A stretch of DNA of 64,000 bases, from assembly GCA_043770095.1 (NCBI GenBank), contig JAYVIR010000026.1, forward strand, positions 1 through 64,000. The letters are read 5' to 3'. Made by a program: the position numbers and the translations under genes. Shown piece after piece: positions 1 to 8,577 of the stretch; position 1 is the stretch's first letter, and each line of letters begins with the position of its first letter. The stretch is from JBGSUZ01 sp043770095 (GTDB lineage: Bacteria > Bacillota > Clostridia > Peptostreptococcales > Acidaminobacteraceae). Below the pieces are notes generated by a model that was not told the DNA's origin, did no database searches, and saw only the letters and a list, made by a program, of their open reading frames with translations.

Positions 1-10
1 CCTACTCGAT

Positions 11-709
11 TTAAAGAGAATTTTTAAACTTTTTCCCAATTGGGAGTGGCGTATCGAATCCGTTAAGCTTAACGGATGCCTGTCCGGTCTGCTTATCAAT
101 CACGCGGATTTTGGAACGGTTAATGACTATGCTGCGGTGGATTTGCAGAAACTCATGTTGCGGCACTAATTCAAGGAGCAATTTTATAGCAATTCGTCCA
201 AGAATATATGAGTCTTTTAAGGTATAAAGCGTACAGGTTTTTAAAGTCACCTCAAAGTAAAGAATATCTGAGTATGGAATTCTGAGGCTCATGGATTTTG
301 TTTCGTATAGAAACATTGCAATAGGAGAAGCCGTGGAATGTTTGGTCATAAAACGCTTGATGGCAATATCAAAATCAGATTGAACAATAGGCTTAGGCAG
401 TATTTTGAAACAGTGGGCTTCATCATAGGCAACATAAGCTGTTTTTAAGTCATAGGTACCACTAACAATAAAAAAATCTGTCTGCATAAGTTGAAATTGC
501 TGCCTGTATTTTTTAGCGAACTCAAGTCCGTTACCGTCGGGCAGTTCCAAATCGATGCTAATGAGCGGATATGAATTTTGTTCTAAGTAGCGCTCAGCAT
601 CTTGAATGGTATAAGCCTGATGAATCGTGGGATCATCTAATGCAGTTGAAAATAATTGAGACAGCTGTTCAGATAAAATGAGATCATCTTCTATAATTAA
701 TACGTACAT
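11..709 (-). CDS. LytTR-family response regulator
   Basis: Two-domain response regulator of about 232 residues. An N-terminal receiver domain starts YVLIIEDD (acidic pocket), with the likely phospho-acceptor Asp in SIDLELPDG. The C-terminal part is a LytTR DNA-binding domain (IPYSDILYFEV, then FLQIHRSIVINRSKI). I chose the ATG at 709 because a GGAGGGA ribosome site sits just before it; an upstream ATG at 745 has none. The protein acts in the cytoplasm as a DNA-binding regulator. Family knowledge: LytTR regulators usually control peptide export, bacteriocin or cell-surface genes. No cognate kinase is visible inside the window; it may lie beyond the left edge. The ABC exporter at 2.3-4.9 kb is a plausible but unproved target. 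Confidence 0.9.
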   Translation of the reverse strand: MYVLIIEDDLILSEQLSQLFSTALDDPTIHQAYTIQDAERYLEQNSYPLISIDLELPDGNGLEFAKKYRQQFQLMQTDFFIVSGTYDLKTAYVAYDEAHCFKILPKPIVQSDFDIAIKRFMTKHSTASPIAMFLYETKSMSLRIPYSDILYFEVTLKTCTLYTLKDSYILGRIAIKLLLELVPQHEFLQIHRSIVINRSKIRVIDKQTGQASVKLNGFDTPLPIGKKFKNSL

Positions 710-870
710 CTTATGTCCCTCCAAAAAGGCTTTATGGACTTTCATTATATATGAAAAGTCATAATGAATACAATTGAGTTTAATGTTATAAATAATTTAT
801 ATGGATTCCCCTTGAAAAGCGTGAAATTTAGGCAGTCATAAACTACTCACAACAACTATTGGAGGTAAAA

Positions 871-1704
871 ATGAAAAAAGTTATTTCTTTGCTATTGGTA
901 ATGATGTTACTACTAAGTGGGACAGCAACAGGATTCGCTGCAACGGCTCCAAAACTCAAAGTGGTTTCTGAAGTTTATGGTGCGTATTTAAATCTTAATG
1001 GCGAGTTTATCAATTATATTGTTATAGAAAAGTCCGGTGTTACAAGCTACTACCGTGAACCCAGCACAACTAATTTTATGAAAGGGGAGTCGACCAAGCT
1101 TGTCAATGAGATTAGTAAAAAGGCATCAATATCTGCGAAGTTCGGAACAGGAGAAGAAGGTTATACTTGGTATCTCACTGTAAAGAAGGACTCTAAAGGC
1201 TTAGTTCAGCTGTATGAAGATTTTGGTGACGGTGATACGTTAATGAAGACGAAGAAATTCAAAGATACAAAAGCACTATTGGATTCAATTGCTAAAGACC
1301 CTAAATACGCTTCTATTATAAAAAAAGAGAAAGCTGCTCAGAAAGCTGAAGCAGAGAAGCTTGCTAAAGAAGAAGCTGATATAGCTAATAGTAAACTCAC
1401 AAGTGTGCCTACCGGATCTTATTCATCGAAGTCTGGTTTATCTTTCGAGTTGAGCCCCAAAGAGTTTGTTTATAACTCAGCAGACGGCAATAGCCATGTT
1501 TACAATATTGGGTCTGTTGAAAAAAATGGGTTTGGTGATAAGACGACTTTAACTTATGTCTTTAAAACGGGCAATGTTATTGTTTTAGCTTTTACCACAA
1601 AATCAGACTCATACGATATTCTTGAAGTCATTGATTGGTCTGAGTTGGGGTCTAAGTTTAGTGAGTTTCAAAAAGAAGAGATACTTACAGCTGTCAAGAA
1701 ATAA
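871..1704 (+). CDS. secreted protein of unknown function
   Basis: A 277-residue protein with a clear Sec signal peptide (MKKVISLLLVMMLLLSG, likely cleaved after GFAA). The mature part is mixed alpha/beta, with a Lys/Glu/Ala-rich helical stretch around residues 150-170 (KKEKAAQKAEAEKLAKEEAD). That stretch separates an N-terminal from a C-terminal beta-rich half. GGAGG at 861-865 fixes the start at 871. It is monocistronic and divergent from the LytTR regulator. I do not recognise the family; it is probably exported to the cell surface or medium. Confidence 0.8.
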   Translation: MKKVISLLLVMMLLLSGTATGFAATAPKLKVVSEVYGAYLNLNGEFINYIVIEKSGVTSYYREPSTTNFMKGESTKLVNEISKKASISAKFGTGEEGYTWYLTVKKDSKGLVQLYEDFGDGDTLMKTKKFKDTKALLDSIAKDPKYASIIKKEKAAQKAEAEKLAKEEADIANSKLTSVPTGSYSSKSGLSFELSPKEFVYNSADGNSHVYNIGSVEKNGFGDKTTLTYVFKTGNVIVLAFTTKSDSYDILEVIDWSELGSKFSEFQKEEILTAVKK

Positions 1705-2124
1705 TGCTAGCGATTTAATGTTTGATCTTCTATCGCACAATACCATTTAATTCCAGAGTCAGAACAAGTTAATAAAAAAGCCATACACAGCTAGATTTGA
1801 TGATTCAATTGTGTAGCCTGAGCTACAGGTAAGGAAATAATCAGTTTAATTGTATTAAGTATAAGTGGTAGAACAATACAAAAAACAATTTGATAAAGAT
1901 ATACTTGTAACTCAATACCATCTTTGTGGATGATATACAAACTGTTCACTTAGCTTAACCAATTTTCAGCGATAAAACTTTAGTGAAGACACTAGACGAT
2001 GAAGATCAGAAGTGGGTTATGGCAAAGTGATTTTCTGGAACCATAATTGTTTTCCGATGTATTCCATAATACTGAAAGATAGATAGATTAAGCTCACCAA
2101 TTGATATGCTTAGAAAAACTGAGA
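1705..2124. other. intergenic stretch without a recognisable gene
   Basis: Some 420 bases in which every frame is broken by stops and no ribosome site precedes a usable start. The composition is similar to the genes nearby. It ends in the strong hairpin at 2125-2166, so it may be the decayed remains of a gene whose terminator survived. Confidence 0.4.
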
Positions 2125-2171
2125 AGCCAACGATCAAATGATAATTCAGTCATTTGATCGTTGGCTTTTTA
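2125..2171. terminator. 17-bp perfect hairpin terminator without an adjacent gene
   Basis: A left arm at 2125-2141 (AGCCAACGATCAAATGA) pairs perfectly with 2150-2166 around an 8-base loop and is followed by TTTTT. It has the form of a rho-independent terminator for the + strand. The nearest upstream stop codon is more than 400 bases away. Confidence 0.75.
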
Positions 2172-2327
2172 ATATTTAATGCAGATTTAATGGTTTTTGC
2201 AGATTTTGAACCAAAAGCTTTATACGTTGATAATGTTTTTCAATTACACTTAAACAACCCTAAGCGCTTGTGCCTTCGGGACAGGGTGGAAACATAATTA
2301 CGGTAGGCCATAAGATAGGAAGAGGAG

Positions 2328-3230
2328 ATGATGAATATGGAATTAAAAATCAATCGATTGACGAAGCGATACGGCAATGGACATGTTGCACTTAAAGACT
2401 TAACGATAGACTTAAAGCCAGGTATCCTAGGGTTGCTCGGACCAAACGGGGCTGGAAAATCAACGCTTATGAGAATTTTATCAACAGTGACTCAGCCGAC
2501 TGGTGGGCAAGTACTGCTGGATGGTGTTGATATTGTGAAGTTTCCTAACGAAATGAGAAAAGTTCTTGGGTATTTACCGCAAGATTTTGGGGTGTATCCT
2601 AATCTATCGGCAGTTGAATTTCTTCAGTACATTGGGGCACTCAAAGGATTAAGTCCAAGACAATCTAAAAAGAGAATCGATGAACTCATGGAATTGCTTA
2701 ATCTAAAGGATGCTTCTAAAAAACCGATAGGAAGCTATTCTGGTGGGATGCGTCAAAGAGTTGGGATCGCTCAGGCCATTATGAATCACCCGAAAATACT
2801 TATTGTGGATGAACCAACCGTCGGATTGGATCCAGAAGAGCGCGTGCGTTTTAGAAATCTTCTGTCGGATTTATCAGGCAGTCAAATCATTATTTTTTCG
2901 ACTCACATTATTTCAGATGTTGAATCAATTGCTTCGGATATCGTCATTATGAACAAGGGTTCTCTCATCGAAACGGGGACGCCTGAGAGCCTCATTGGCA
3001 AGACTGCGGGGAATGTTTGGGACTGTGTTGTTCCCCATGAATCGCTTGCTCAAATCAGAAATCAGATGATCATTAGCAATTCGATTAGACGAAGCGATGG
3101 CACTCACGTCAAAGTTATAAGTGATCACGCACCAACGGCGAATGCTCAAATCGCCACCCCAGGATTGGAAGATGCCTATCTTTATTTTCTCAACAAAAGT
3201 AGAAATAGGATCATTAAGGAGGGGGCGTAA
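2328..3230 (+). CDS. ABC transporter ATP-binding protein
   Basis: A 300-residue nucleotide-binding subunit. Visible motifs are Walker A GPNGAGKST (about residues 38-46), Q-loop YLPQDFGVY, signature YSGGMRQR, Walker B ILIVDEPTVGLD and switch His in FSTHI. The C-terminal ~80 residues form the accessory segment common in drug or peptide exporters. The start is uncertain: ATGs lie at 2328, 2331 and 2337 behind AGGAG at 2322-2326, and 2337 has the best spacing. The permease gene follows with no gap (TAA, then ATG), so the two form one transport complex. Substrate unknown. Confidence 0.93.
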   Translation: MMNMELKINRLTKRYGNGHVALKDLTIDLKPGILGLLGPNGAGKSTLMRILSTVTQPTGGQVLLDGVDIVKFPNEMRKVLGYLPQDFGVYPNLSAVEFLQYIGALKGLSPRQSKKRIDELMELLNLKDASKKPIGSYSGGMRQRVGIAQAIMNHPKILIVDEPTVGLDPEERVRFRNLLSDLSGSQIIIFSTHIISDVESIASDIVIMNKGSLIETGTPESLIGKTAGNVWDCVVPHESLAQIRNQMIISNSIRRSDGTHVKVISDHAPTANAQIATPGLEDAYLYFLNKSRNRIIKEGA

Positions 3231-4862
3231 ATGGATCGACTGCAGCGTATTTTTAACATAGCAAAAGCAGATTTTTTAGAGCGGACACGTCAATACGGAT
3301 TTTTTATAACGCTTATAGTGACACTCTATGGCGCCTCACTTTTCCTTCCTGAGAAGCAGGCAAACTATGTGGCTTTGGCCGTTAGAGGGTATAGGGGAAT
3401 CTATAATTCGGCCTGGGTTGGACTATGTGTGGCGGTATCAACCTCGCTGCTATTGGGACTTGCGGGGTTCTATTTGGTTAAAAACGCCATTGAAAGAGAT
3501 GAAAAAAGTAGAGTAGGGCAACTCTTTGCAGCATCTCCCACAAGTAAACTGGAATTCATTGTTGGGAAGGTAACCAGTAATTTTTTTGTCCTTACAACGA
3601 TAGTAATGGCAGCCATGCTCTCTTCTGTAATGATGTTCTATTTGCGGGCGGAATCTTCAGGCTTAGATTTGGTACAGCTGATAAAGCCGTTTATATTGAT
3701 TACGCTTCCAACGATGCTTATGGTATCGGCAGTAGCCATTCTTTTTGAAAATATTAAGTGGCTAAAGGGGGGCGTTGGCAATGTGCTGTATTTTTTCGTT
3801 TGGATAACGACCTTAATCATTCCCGTCAATATGATGGCGAAAAGCGGCGGTTCAACGATCTTACCCTTTGTAGATACTTTTGGTTTTTATAAAGTCATTG
3901 CGCTCATTGACGTGAAGGTCTTTTCTTTATTTCCAAACAGCCCCACTTCAAGTGGTCTTTTTTCCAGCGCTGGCTCTGAAGGCGCTAAAACATTTTTGTG
4001 GAGTGGTTTAGACTGGACCGTTGATATGTATTTGGGGAGATTTTTCTGGATAGCGGTTAGTATGGCTATTGTGTTGTTAAGCACAATGCTTTTCAATCGA
4101 TTTGATGAGAGCGAAAAGATGGCAACGAAAGGTTTTAAAAAATCAAAATCTAAGTCGGCGAGCAGTCATGGCAAGAACCTGAAAGTCATGGAAACAGAAT
4201 GGGTAGAGTCGTTGAGCAAGATGGAGGTTACAATTAACCAGACTAACGGCAGTGCTTACTCTTTTCTTTATGTCTTAATGGCAGAGTTAAAATTGATGCT
4301 TAAAGGTCTTAATCCGTGGTGGTATGTCGGTATTGTAGGCTTAAATCTTTTGGCAATTGTTATTCCTGAGAGTGTCACCGTGAAGTTCATTTTGCCGCTC
4401 TGTTGGATTTTCCCAATTTTTATTTTGTCAGCGCAAGGCGTAAGGGAATACACGCATAAGACTTCAGAAATCATATTTTCTTGTATGGGAACGTTAAGGT
4501 TCCAATTTACGGCCATGATGCTCTCTGGCGTTATAGTAACGGCGCTATGTGGCATTGGTCCTATAACCAAGTTCTTGATTTCGGGCAATCAGACTGGGAG
4601 TTTCAGCTGGCTGATGGCAATTTTCTTTATTCCATTTTTTGCGACTTGCTGCGGTGTCTGGAGCAAAACACCAAGGCTATTTGAAGGCATCTATATAGTG
4701 TTGTGGTACATTGGTCCAATTAATGGACTGCTCTACTTCGATTTTATGGGTGTTGTGAACGGCTCGGCTGAAAAAGGCATGCCGATTGTCTTCGGTGTGA
4801 TCGCCTTGATTTCATTGGTTTTGTCCTTAATACAGAGAAAATATTTATCGAAAAGTACTTAA
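3231..4862 (+). CDS. ABC-2 type exporter membrane subunit
   Basis: A 543-residue polytopic membrane protein. A first block (residues ~20-300) carries about six hydrophobic segments; a polar linker rich in Lys and Ser (around 305-335) separates it from a second block of about six segments at the C-terminal end. The first ~20 residues (DRLQRIFNIAKADFLERTRQ) are an amphipathic lead typical of ABC-2 permeases. It sits directly behind the ATPase gene with a GGAGG site inside the ATPase tail. It is the likely membrane partner of that ATPase in exporting a peptide, antibiotic or lipid; the substrate cannot be told from sequence. Confidence 0.85.
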   Translation: MDRLQRIFNIAKADFLERTRQYGFFITLIVTLYGASLFLPEKQANYVALAVRGYRGIYNSAWVGLCVAVSTSLLLGLAGFYLVKNAIERDEKSRVGQLFAASPTSKLEFIVGKVTSNFFVLTTIVMAAMLSSVMMFYLRAESSGLDLVQLIKPFILITLPTMLMVSAVAILFENIKWLKGGVGNVLYFFVWITTLIIPVNMMAKSGGSTILPFVDTFGFYKVIALIDVKVFSLFPNSPTSSGLFSSAGSEGAKTFLWSGLDWTVDMYLGRFFWIAVSMAIVLLSTMLFNRFDESEKMATKGFKKSKSKSASSHGKNLKVMETEWVESLSKMEVTINQTNGSAYSFLYVLMAELKLMLKGLNPWWYVGIVGLNLLAIVIPESVTVKFILPLCWIFPIFILSAQGVREYTHKTSEIIFSCMGTLRFQFTAMMLSGVIVTALCGIGPITKFLISGNQTGSFSWLMAIFFIPFFATCCGVWSKTPRLFEGIYIVLWYIGPINGLLYFDFMGVVNGSAEKGMPIVFGVIALISLVLSLIQRKYLSKST

Positions 4863-4934
4863 GTATCTATCCCGATGAAGTGGGTTGTGATAAATTACAT
4901 CGTATACTCACATGAAAAAATTTGGAGGATTACG

Positions 4935-5933
4935 ATGAAAGCAATTGTTTATAATAAATTTGGCCCAGCGGAAGTTTTGGAAATTAAAAATCTTGAAAAA
5001 CCAGTACCCAAAGAGGATGAGGTTCTGATCAGCGTCAAAGCCGTGTCAATCAATAAGGCGGATTGTATTTTAAGAGAGGGAAAACCCTTCCTTGCCCGAC
5101 CTATGGTAGGCTCTTTCTTTAAACCCAGAAAAAATATGATTCTTGGCGCAGATGTTTCTGGATGCGTCGAATCTGTTGGAAAATTAGTAAAAGCATTCAA
5201 GGGCGGAGATGAAGTGGTTGGCGATTTATCTGGCTCTGGATTTGGCGGGTTGGCAGAATATGTGTGTGCGAAGGCTGACATTTTGGTGTTAAAACCTAAA
5301 AATTTGTCCTATGAAGAGGCAGCAGCCATCCCCTTGGCGGCAGTGACTGCACTCAAAGCGCTTAGACAAGTGGGGCAACTTAAGGAGGGGCAGAAAGTAT
5401 TAATTCATGGCGCGTCAGGTGGTGTAGGGAGCTACTCGGTGCAAATCGCCAAAGCTTTAGGTGCTGAAGTTACTGCAGTGTGTAGCACAAGGCACGTAGA
5501 AACGGTTAGAGCCCTTGGTGCTAAGCATGTCATAGATTACAGCAAAGAGGATTTTGCTGATAGTGGCAAAACTTACGATTTGATCCACGGCGTCAACGGC
5601 AAGGTCTCTATCTTTAAGTATAAGAAATCACTGACACCTAAAGGTGTTTACGTTATGAGCGGCGGCGCCATTTCACAAATGTTCCAAGCCATGTTGCTGG
5701 GACCGATCCTGTCTAAAAAAGACGGACAGCGATTTGGAAATGTTTCTAGTAAACCCGATCAAAAAGACCTGCAGTTTTTAATGAAACTCGCAGAAGAGGG
5801 GCAACTCAAACCTGTCATTGACTGTCATTTTCCTTTGGAAGAAGCTGTGAAGGCATTTCAGTATTTTGAGAATGGTCGTGCCAAGGGGAAGGTTATTATT
5901 CGGGTAAACAGTCCAAAGTCTGTGTTACGATGA
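4935..5933 (+). CDS. zinc-independent quinone oxidoreductase / MDR-family NADPH oxidoreductase
   Basis: A 332-residue medium-chain dehydrogenase/reductase. The N-terminal GroES-like fold begins MKAIVYNKFGPAEVLE and contains GADVSGCVESVG; the Rossmann motif is VLIHGASGGVGSYSVQIAKALGA. The Cys/His set that binds catalytic zinc in alcohol dehydrogenases is absent, which points to the quinone oxidoreductase (QOR) branch that reduces quinones or enones with NADPH. The start at 4935 is set by GGAGG at 4923-4927. Its stop overlaps the next start (ATGA at 5930), so it is translationally coupled to the SDR. A hydride-transfer role in the cytoplasm is secure; the substrate is not. Confidence 0.9.
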   Translation: MKAIVYNKFGPAEVLEIKNLEKPVPKEDEVLISVKAVSINKADCILREGKPFLARPMVGSFFKPRKNMILGADVSGCVESVGKLVKAFKGGDEVVGDLSGSGFGGLAEYVCAKADILVLKPKNLSYEEAAAIPLAAVTALKALRQVGQLKEGQKVLIHGASGGVGSYSVQIAKALGAEVTAVCSTRHVETVRALGAKHVIDYSKEDFADSGKTYDLIHGVNGKVSIFKYKKSLTPKGVYVMSGGAISQMFQAMLLGPILSKKDGQRFGNVSSKPDQKDLQFLMKLAEEGQLKPVIDCHFPLEEAVKAFQYFENGRAKGKVIIRVNSPKSVLR

Positions 5934-6799
5934 AGTTGCAGAAGGTTTTAATAACTGGGGCTAACTCAGGGATTGGTAAAGCTGTTGCTCACGGGATGGC
6001 AAATCTCGGCTATCATGTAATCATGGTGTGCAGAAACGAAAAGCGAGGCCAAGAGGCGCTAAGCGAAGTTGTAAATCAAAGTGGCAATCACAATGTGGAG
6101 CTCATGCTTTGTGATCTTAGCTCAATGGCATCGATCCAGGCGTTTTATCAGACTTTCATTGAAAAACATGACTCTTTGAACATACTGATTAATAATGCGG
6201 GTGTTGCCTCTTCAAAGCGTCATGAAACGGTAGACGGTTTTGAAATGCAATTTGCGGTGAACTATCTTGGTATGTATGCATTAACGGGCTTGTTGCTGCC
6301 TCAACTTAAAAAAGGCGCACCGGCTAGAATCATCAATGTTTCTTCAATGGCGTATAAATCGGGTAAAATTCATTTTGATGACCTTCAATTGAAAAACAGC
6401 TACAAATCGATCAACGCCTATGGCCAATCAAAGCTGGCAGTAGTACTTTTCACAAGGCTCTTAAGTGAGAAAATAGGCTCAGAAGACATCACGGTAAATT
6501 GTCTGAACCCTGGATTGTCAGGTACTCAAATGGGTGTTAGCAGGGATGACGGCTCTGGGAAGTTCTTAGCTTCTGTGGTTAAGCTGTTATTCCAAAGTCC
6601 CGAAAAAGGCGCTGAGACGACGCTGTTTCTAGCAACATCTGATGAAGTTGCTCATATAACAGGGCAATACTTTTCAAAAAAGAAAATGGAGCCATTAACG
6701 CCTCGAGCTTTGGATGATGAGGCAGCGAAAAAACTATGGACGATCAGTGCTCGACTTAGTGGTGTAGAACCAAATTCAAAAAGTGAGTCAGTAGTTTAG
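5930..6799 (+). CDS. short-chain dehydrogenase/reductase
   Basis: A 289-residue SDR. The cofactor motif is TGANSGIGKAVA near the N-terminus (TGxxxGIG), followed by NNAG and the catalytic Ser...Tyr-x-x-x-Lys set (NVSSMA, then YGQSKLA). The Asn-Pro-Gly loop (NCLNPG) follows. It resembles the protochlorophyllide-reductase/retinol-dehydrogenase-like group, which usually uses NADPH. It starts inside the stop codon of the upstream MDR gene, so the two oxidoreductases form one operon. The promoter lies upstream of 4935. Substrate unknown. Confidence 0.92.
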   Translation: MKLQKVLITGANSGIGKAVAHGMANLGYHVIMVCRNEKRGQEALSEVVNQSGNHNVELMLCDLSSMASIQAFYQTFIEKHDSLNILINNAGVASSKRHETVDGFEMQFAVNYLGMYALTGLLLPQLKKGAPARIINVSSMAYKSGKIHFDDLQLKNSYKSINAYGQSKLAVVLFTRLLSEKIGSEDITVNCLNPGLSGTQMGVSRDDGSGKFLASVVKLLFQSPEKGAETTLFLATSDEVAHITGQYFSKKKMEPLTPRALDDEAAKKLWTISARLSGVEPNSKSESVV

Positions 6800-6836
6800 T
6801 GATGTATTGGATATAAGTAATCGAAGTATTGACATT

Positions 6837-7448
6837 TTAGAGAATTAAAATAGGGTGACCACTCAAAAGTGCGACTTTTAAAGTAGCATTTTGAGTGGTC
6901 ACCCTATTTTTATGTGCTGTCTTTTGCTCATCGCTGATGCTACCATCTGCAACGAGTTTCTTAAGAATTTCATCCATGAAGTCGTTACTCGTATCGCTTG
7001 TGCTGTTGCTTGAACTGTCTGTAAATGAAGTGCTGTCACTGTTTTCAAGTGCATCAATTAGTGTGAGCAGTGTTTTTTGAATAGCGGTTTTTTGATCTTC
7101 GGTGATGGTGTCATCGCTAACAAGGATGCTGAGCACGCTGTTTATCTCTTTTCCACCGCCAGATGGTGGTGGTCCAGGAGCTCTACCACCAGGAGGTGGA
7201 CCTTGAGGTCGGCTAGCTTCAAAGGCTGTTTTGATGATAGCTTGTTGGTCTTCTCTAATCGTGCCGCTTGAAACGAGACTGGCAAGTGGGTTTGTTTTAC
7301 TCGTCACATTTTGGCTACCAGCAGCTGAAGTCGCCTGTTGATTTTCCATTGCCACCCAAAGAGCATCTTCTACAGCGTCTTTTTGCTCTTTTGAAATGCT
7401 ACCGTCTTTGACAAGTGTCTCAAGTGGGTCAGTGCGATGTGCTTTCAT
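6837..7448 (-). pseudogene. truncated internal-repeat protein (gene debris)
   Basis: This minus-strand frame encodes four copies of a ~25-residue helical repeat: DPLETLVKDGSISKEQKDA, NPLASLVSSGTIREDQQAI, VLSILVSDDTITEDQKTAI and ILKKLVADGSISDEQKTA. A Pro/Gly linker (GPPPGGRAPGPPPSGGG) lies in the middle. There is no signal peptide and no convincing ribosome site. The 5' side abuts an inverted histidine-kinase fragment, and the last ~20 codons are the 22-bp hairpin read as protein. I therefore read it as a fragment of a longer secreted repeat protein. The open frame continues to an ATG at 7715, but that extension is only the antisense of the kinase fragment. The repeat family is not named here. 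Confidence 0.55.
6847..6910. terminator. 22-bp perfect inverted repeat, probable bidirectional terminator
   Basis: Arms 6847-6868 and 6889-6910 are exact reverse complements around a 20-base loop, with A4 at the left end and T4 at the right end. It can terminate the MDR/SDR operon on + and any transcript on -. The minus-strand repeat-protein frame runs straight through it, so that frame has lost its natural end. Confidence 0.75.
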
Positions 7449-7463
7449 CCGCTCTTCTTCTAA

Positions 7464-7775
7464 GGCTGGCATGCCATCGCTGCTAATGCTGATCTGGTCA
7501 GCAATGGTTGTCGGCATGCCAACAATCAAGTCATCATACCAGCTAGCCTTAACCTCGGTGACAATCTGAAGCTTCAAATCAGCATCAGCATCAGCGACGA
7601 TGGGGCAGGGTTTAAGGACAGCGAAATGCCACATCTGTTCGATCGCTTCTATAAAGGTCATGGTGGCAATTTTGGACTTGGTATGTCTATTGCAAAGGCT
7701 GTCATTGAGCGACATGGCGGGCAGATTCGAGCTGTTAATAGCCTATCGGGTGCCTGTGTAATGATTGAATTGTAA
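7464..7775 (+). pseudogene. C-terminal fragment of a sensor histidine kinase
   Basis: Reading + from 7464 gives about 103 residues of an HATPase_c domain with no start codon at the front. The N-box appears as NGCRHAN, G1 as DDGAGF, the F-box as MPHLFDRFYKG and G2 as NFGLGMSIAKAVIERHGG; it ends at TAA 7773-7775. An in-frame TAA at 7461-7463 lies directly upstream, and the phospho-acceptor His, membrane and sensor parts are missing. A T-rich hairpin terminator follows at 7792-7828, as expected for the true 3' end of the lost gene. It is a remnant, not an expressed kinase. Confidence 0.8.
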
Positions 7776-7791
7776 GCCACTTAAATTGCAT

Positions 7792-7828
7792 AAAAAGGTT
7801 AGAAGAATTTATTCTTCTGACCTTTTTT
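7792..7828 (+). terminator. rho-independent terminator of the lost kinase gene
   Basis: GGTTAGAAGA pairs with TCTTCTGACC around a short AT loop and is followed by TTTTTT. It starts 17 bases after the kinase-fragment stop codon. Confidence 0.75.
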
Positions 7829-7941
7829 GCTGTGGCTTGTAGTTGTATAAATAAAACCATATAATGGAACTATACGGATATTGCAGAGTGTTCAAATAGC
7901 AATAAAAGGAGATGAGGAATTCATCGATATTCTAAAAAAAA

Positions 7942-8511
7942 ATGATAAAATTCTTTAGCATTGGCATTGCAAGTCTAGCTATTTTTGCATTGGTGTTGCT
8001 AATATGTGCAGTTTCAATCTTAAAAAATTGTGACTTCGTTGAATATAAAACGAGCAGTGCCTCAGGCATTTATCTGGATGAAAAAACTAAAACATTCGGG
8101 ATAGAATCTGGTGCGAGTTTTCATGGAGATGGTATGCGTTATGAAATTTATAACTATGATGACGAAGAAATGAAAGACGTTTTATTAAAAATTAGAAGTG
8201 AAAAAAAATGGACAAAGTTTCCTTTGGATTCGATAACCGATGCGATTATATATGGTTAGCGTGATCAGAATGGTCAATATTTGGGTAATGGCTTTGTACA
8301 AAACCACCCTATCCATTCTAGAAATTCAGAAAAATCTAGTTAAAAAGTGGTGCTTCCAAACATAAAAAAGGGCTACTGTCTATTGATTGATACAAACACT
8401 GAAACGGATAAACCTATACTAGATAGACATTCGTTCAATTTTGATTTGTATTTATTGGATTTAGACAGTAATACAATTTATTACGTGACACTAGATACCC
8501 AAAGACGGTAA
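7942..8511 (+). pseudogene. small membrane-anchored protein gene with two in-frame stops
   Basis: One reading frame of 190 codons is interrupted by TAG at 8257 and TAA at 8341, with no frameshift. The first 105 residues start with a membrane anchor (about residues 2-27) and a polar domain ending SITDAIIYG. After the second stop, the same frame continues with a well-formed domain (PNIKKGYCLLIDTNTETD, then HSFNFDLYLLDLDSNTIYY) to TAA 8509. I recall similar C-terminal patterns in hypothetical Firmicute membrane proteins, but have no family name. The upstream AGGAG at 7907 is too far away, so the original start may also be damaged. If expressed, only the 105-residue N-terminal part would be made. 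Confidence 0.65.
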
Positions 8512-8577
8512 TGATATATAATACAGATATTGATGATTTATGATATATAATTGAGCCATTAAAGCCATACAATAGGA

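Noticed and set aside
2200..2327. A riboswitch in the leader of the ABC exporter
   Set aside because: The GC-richer patch near 2262-2300 does not match any riboswitch core I know and shows no terminator before the gene.
6837..7715. A 292-residue minus-strand open frame as one intact gene
   Set aside because: Its first ~85 codons are antisense to a clear histidine-kinase domain and its last ~20 codons are a perfect hairpin. Only the repeat-rich middle looks like protein.
8257..8343. Stop-codon recoding in the 7942 frame
   Set aside because: The stops are TAG and TAA, there is no SECIS-like hairpin, and the region otherwise looks like a decaying gene.
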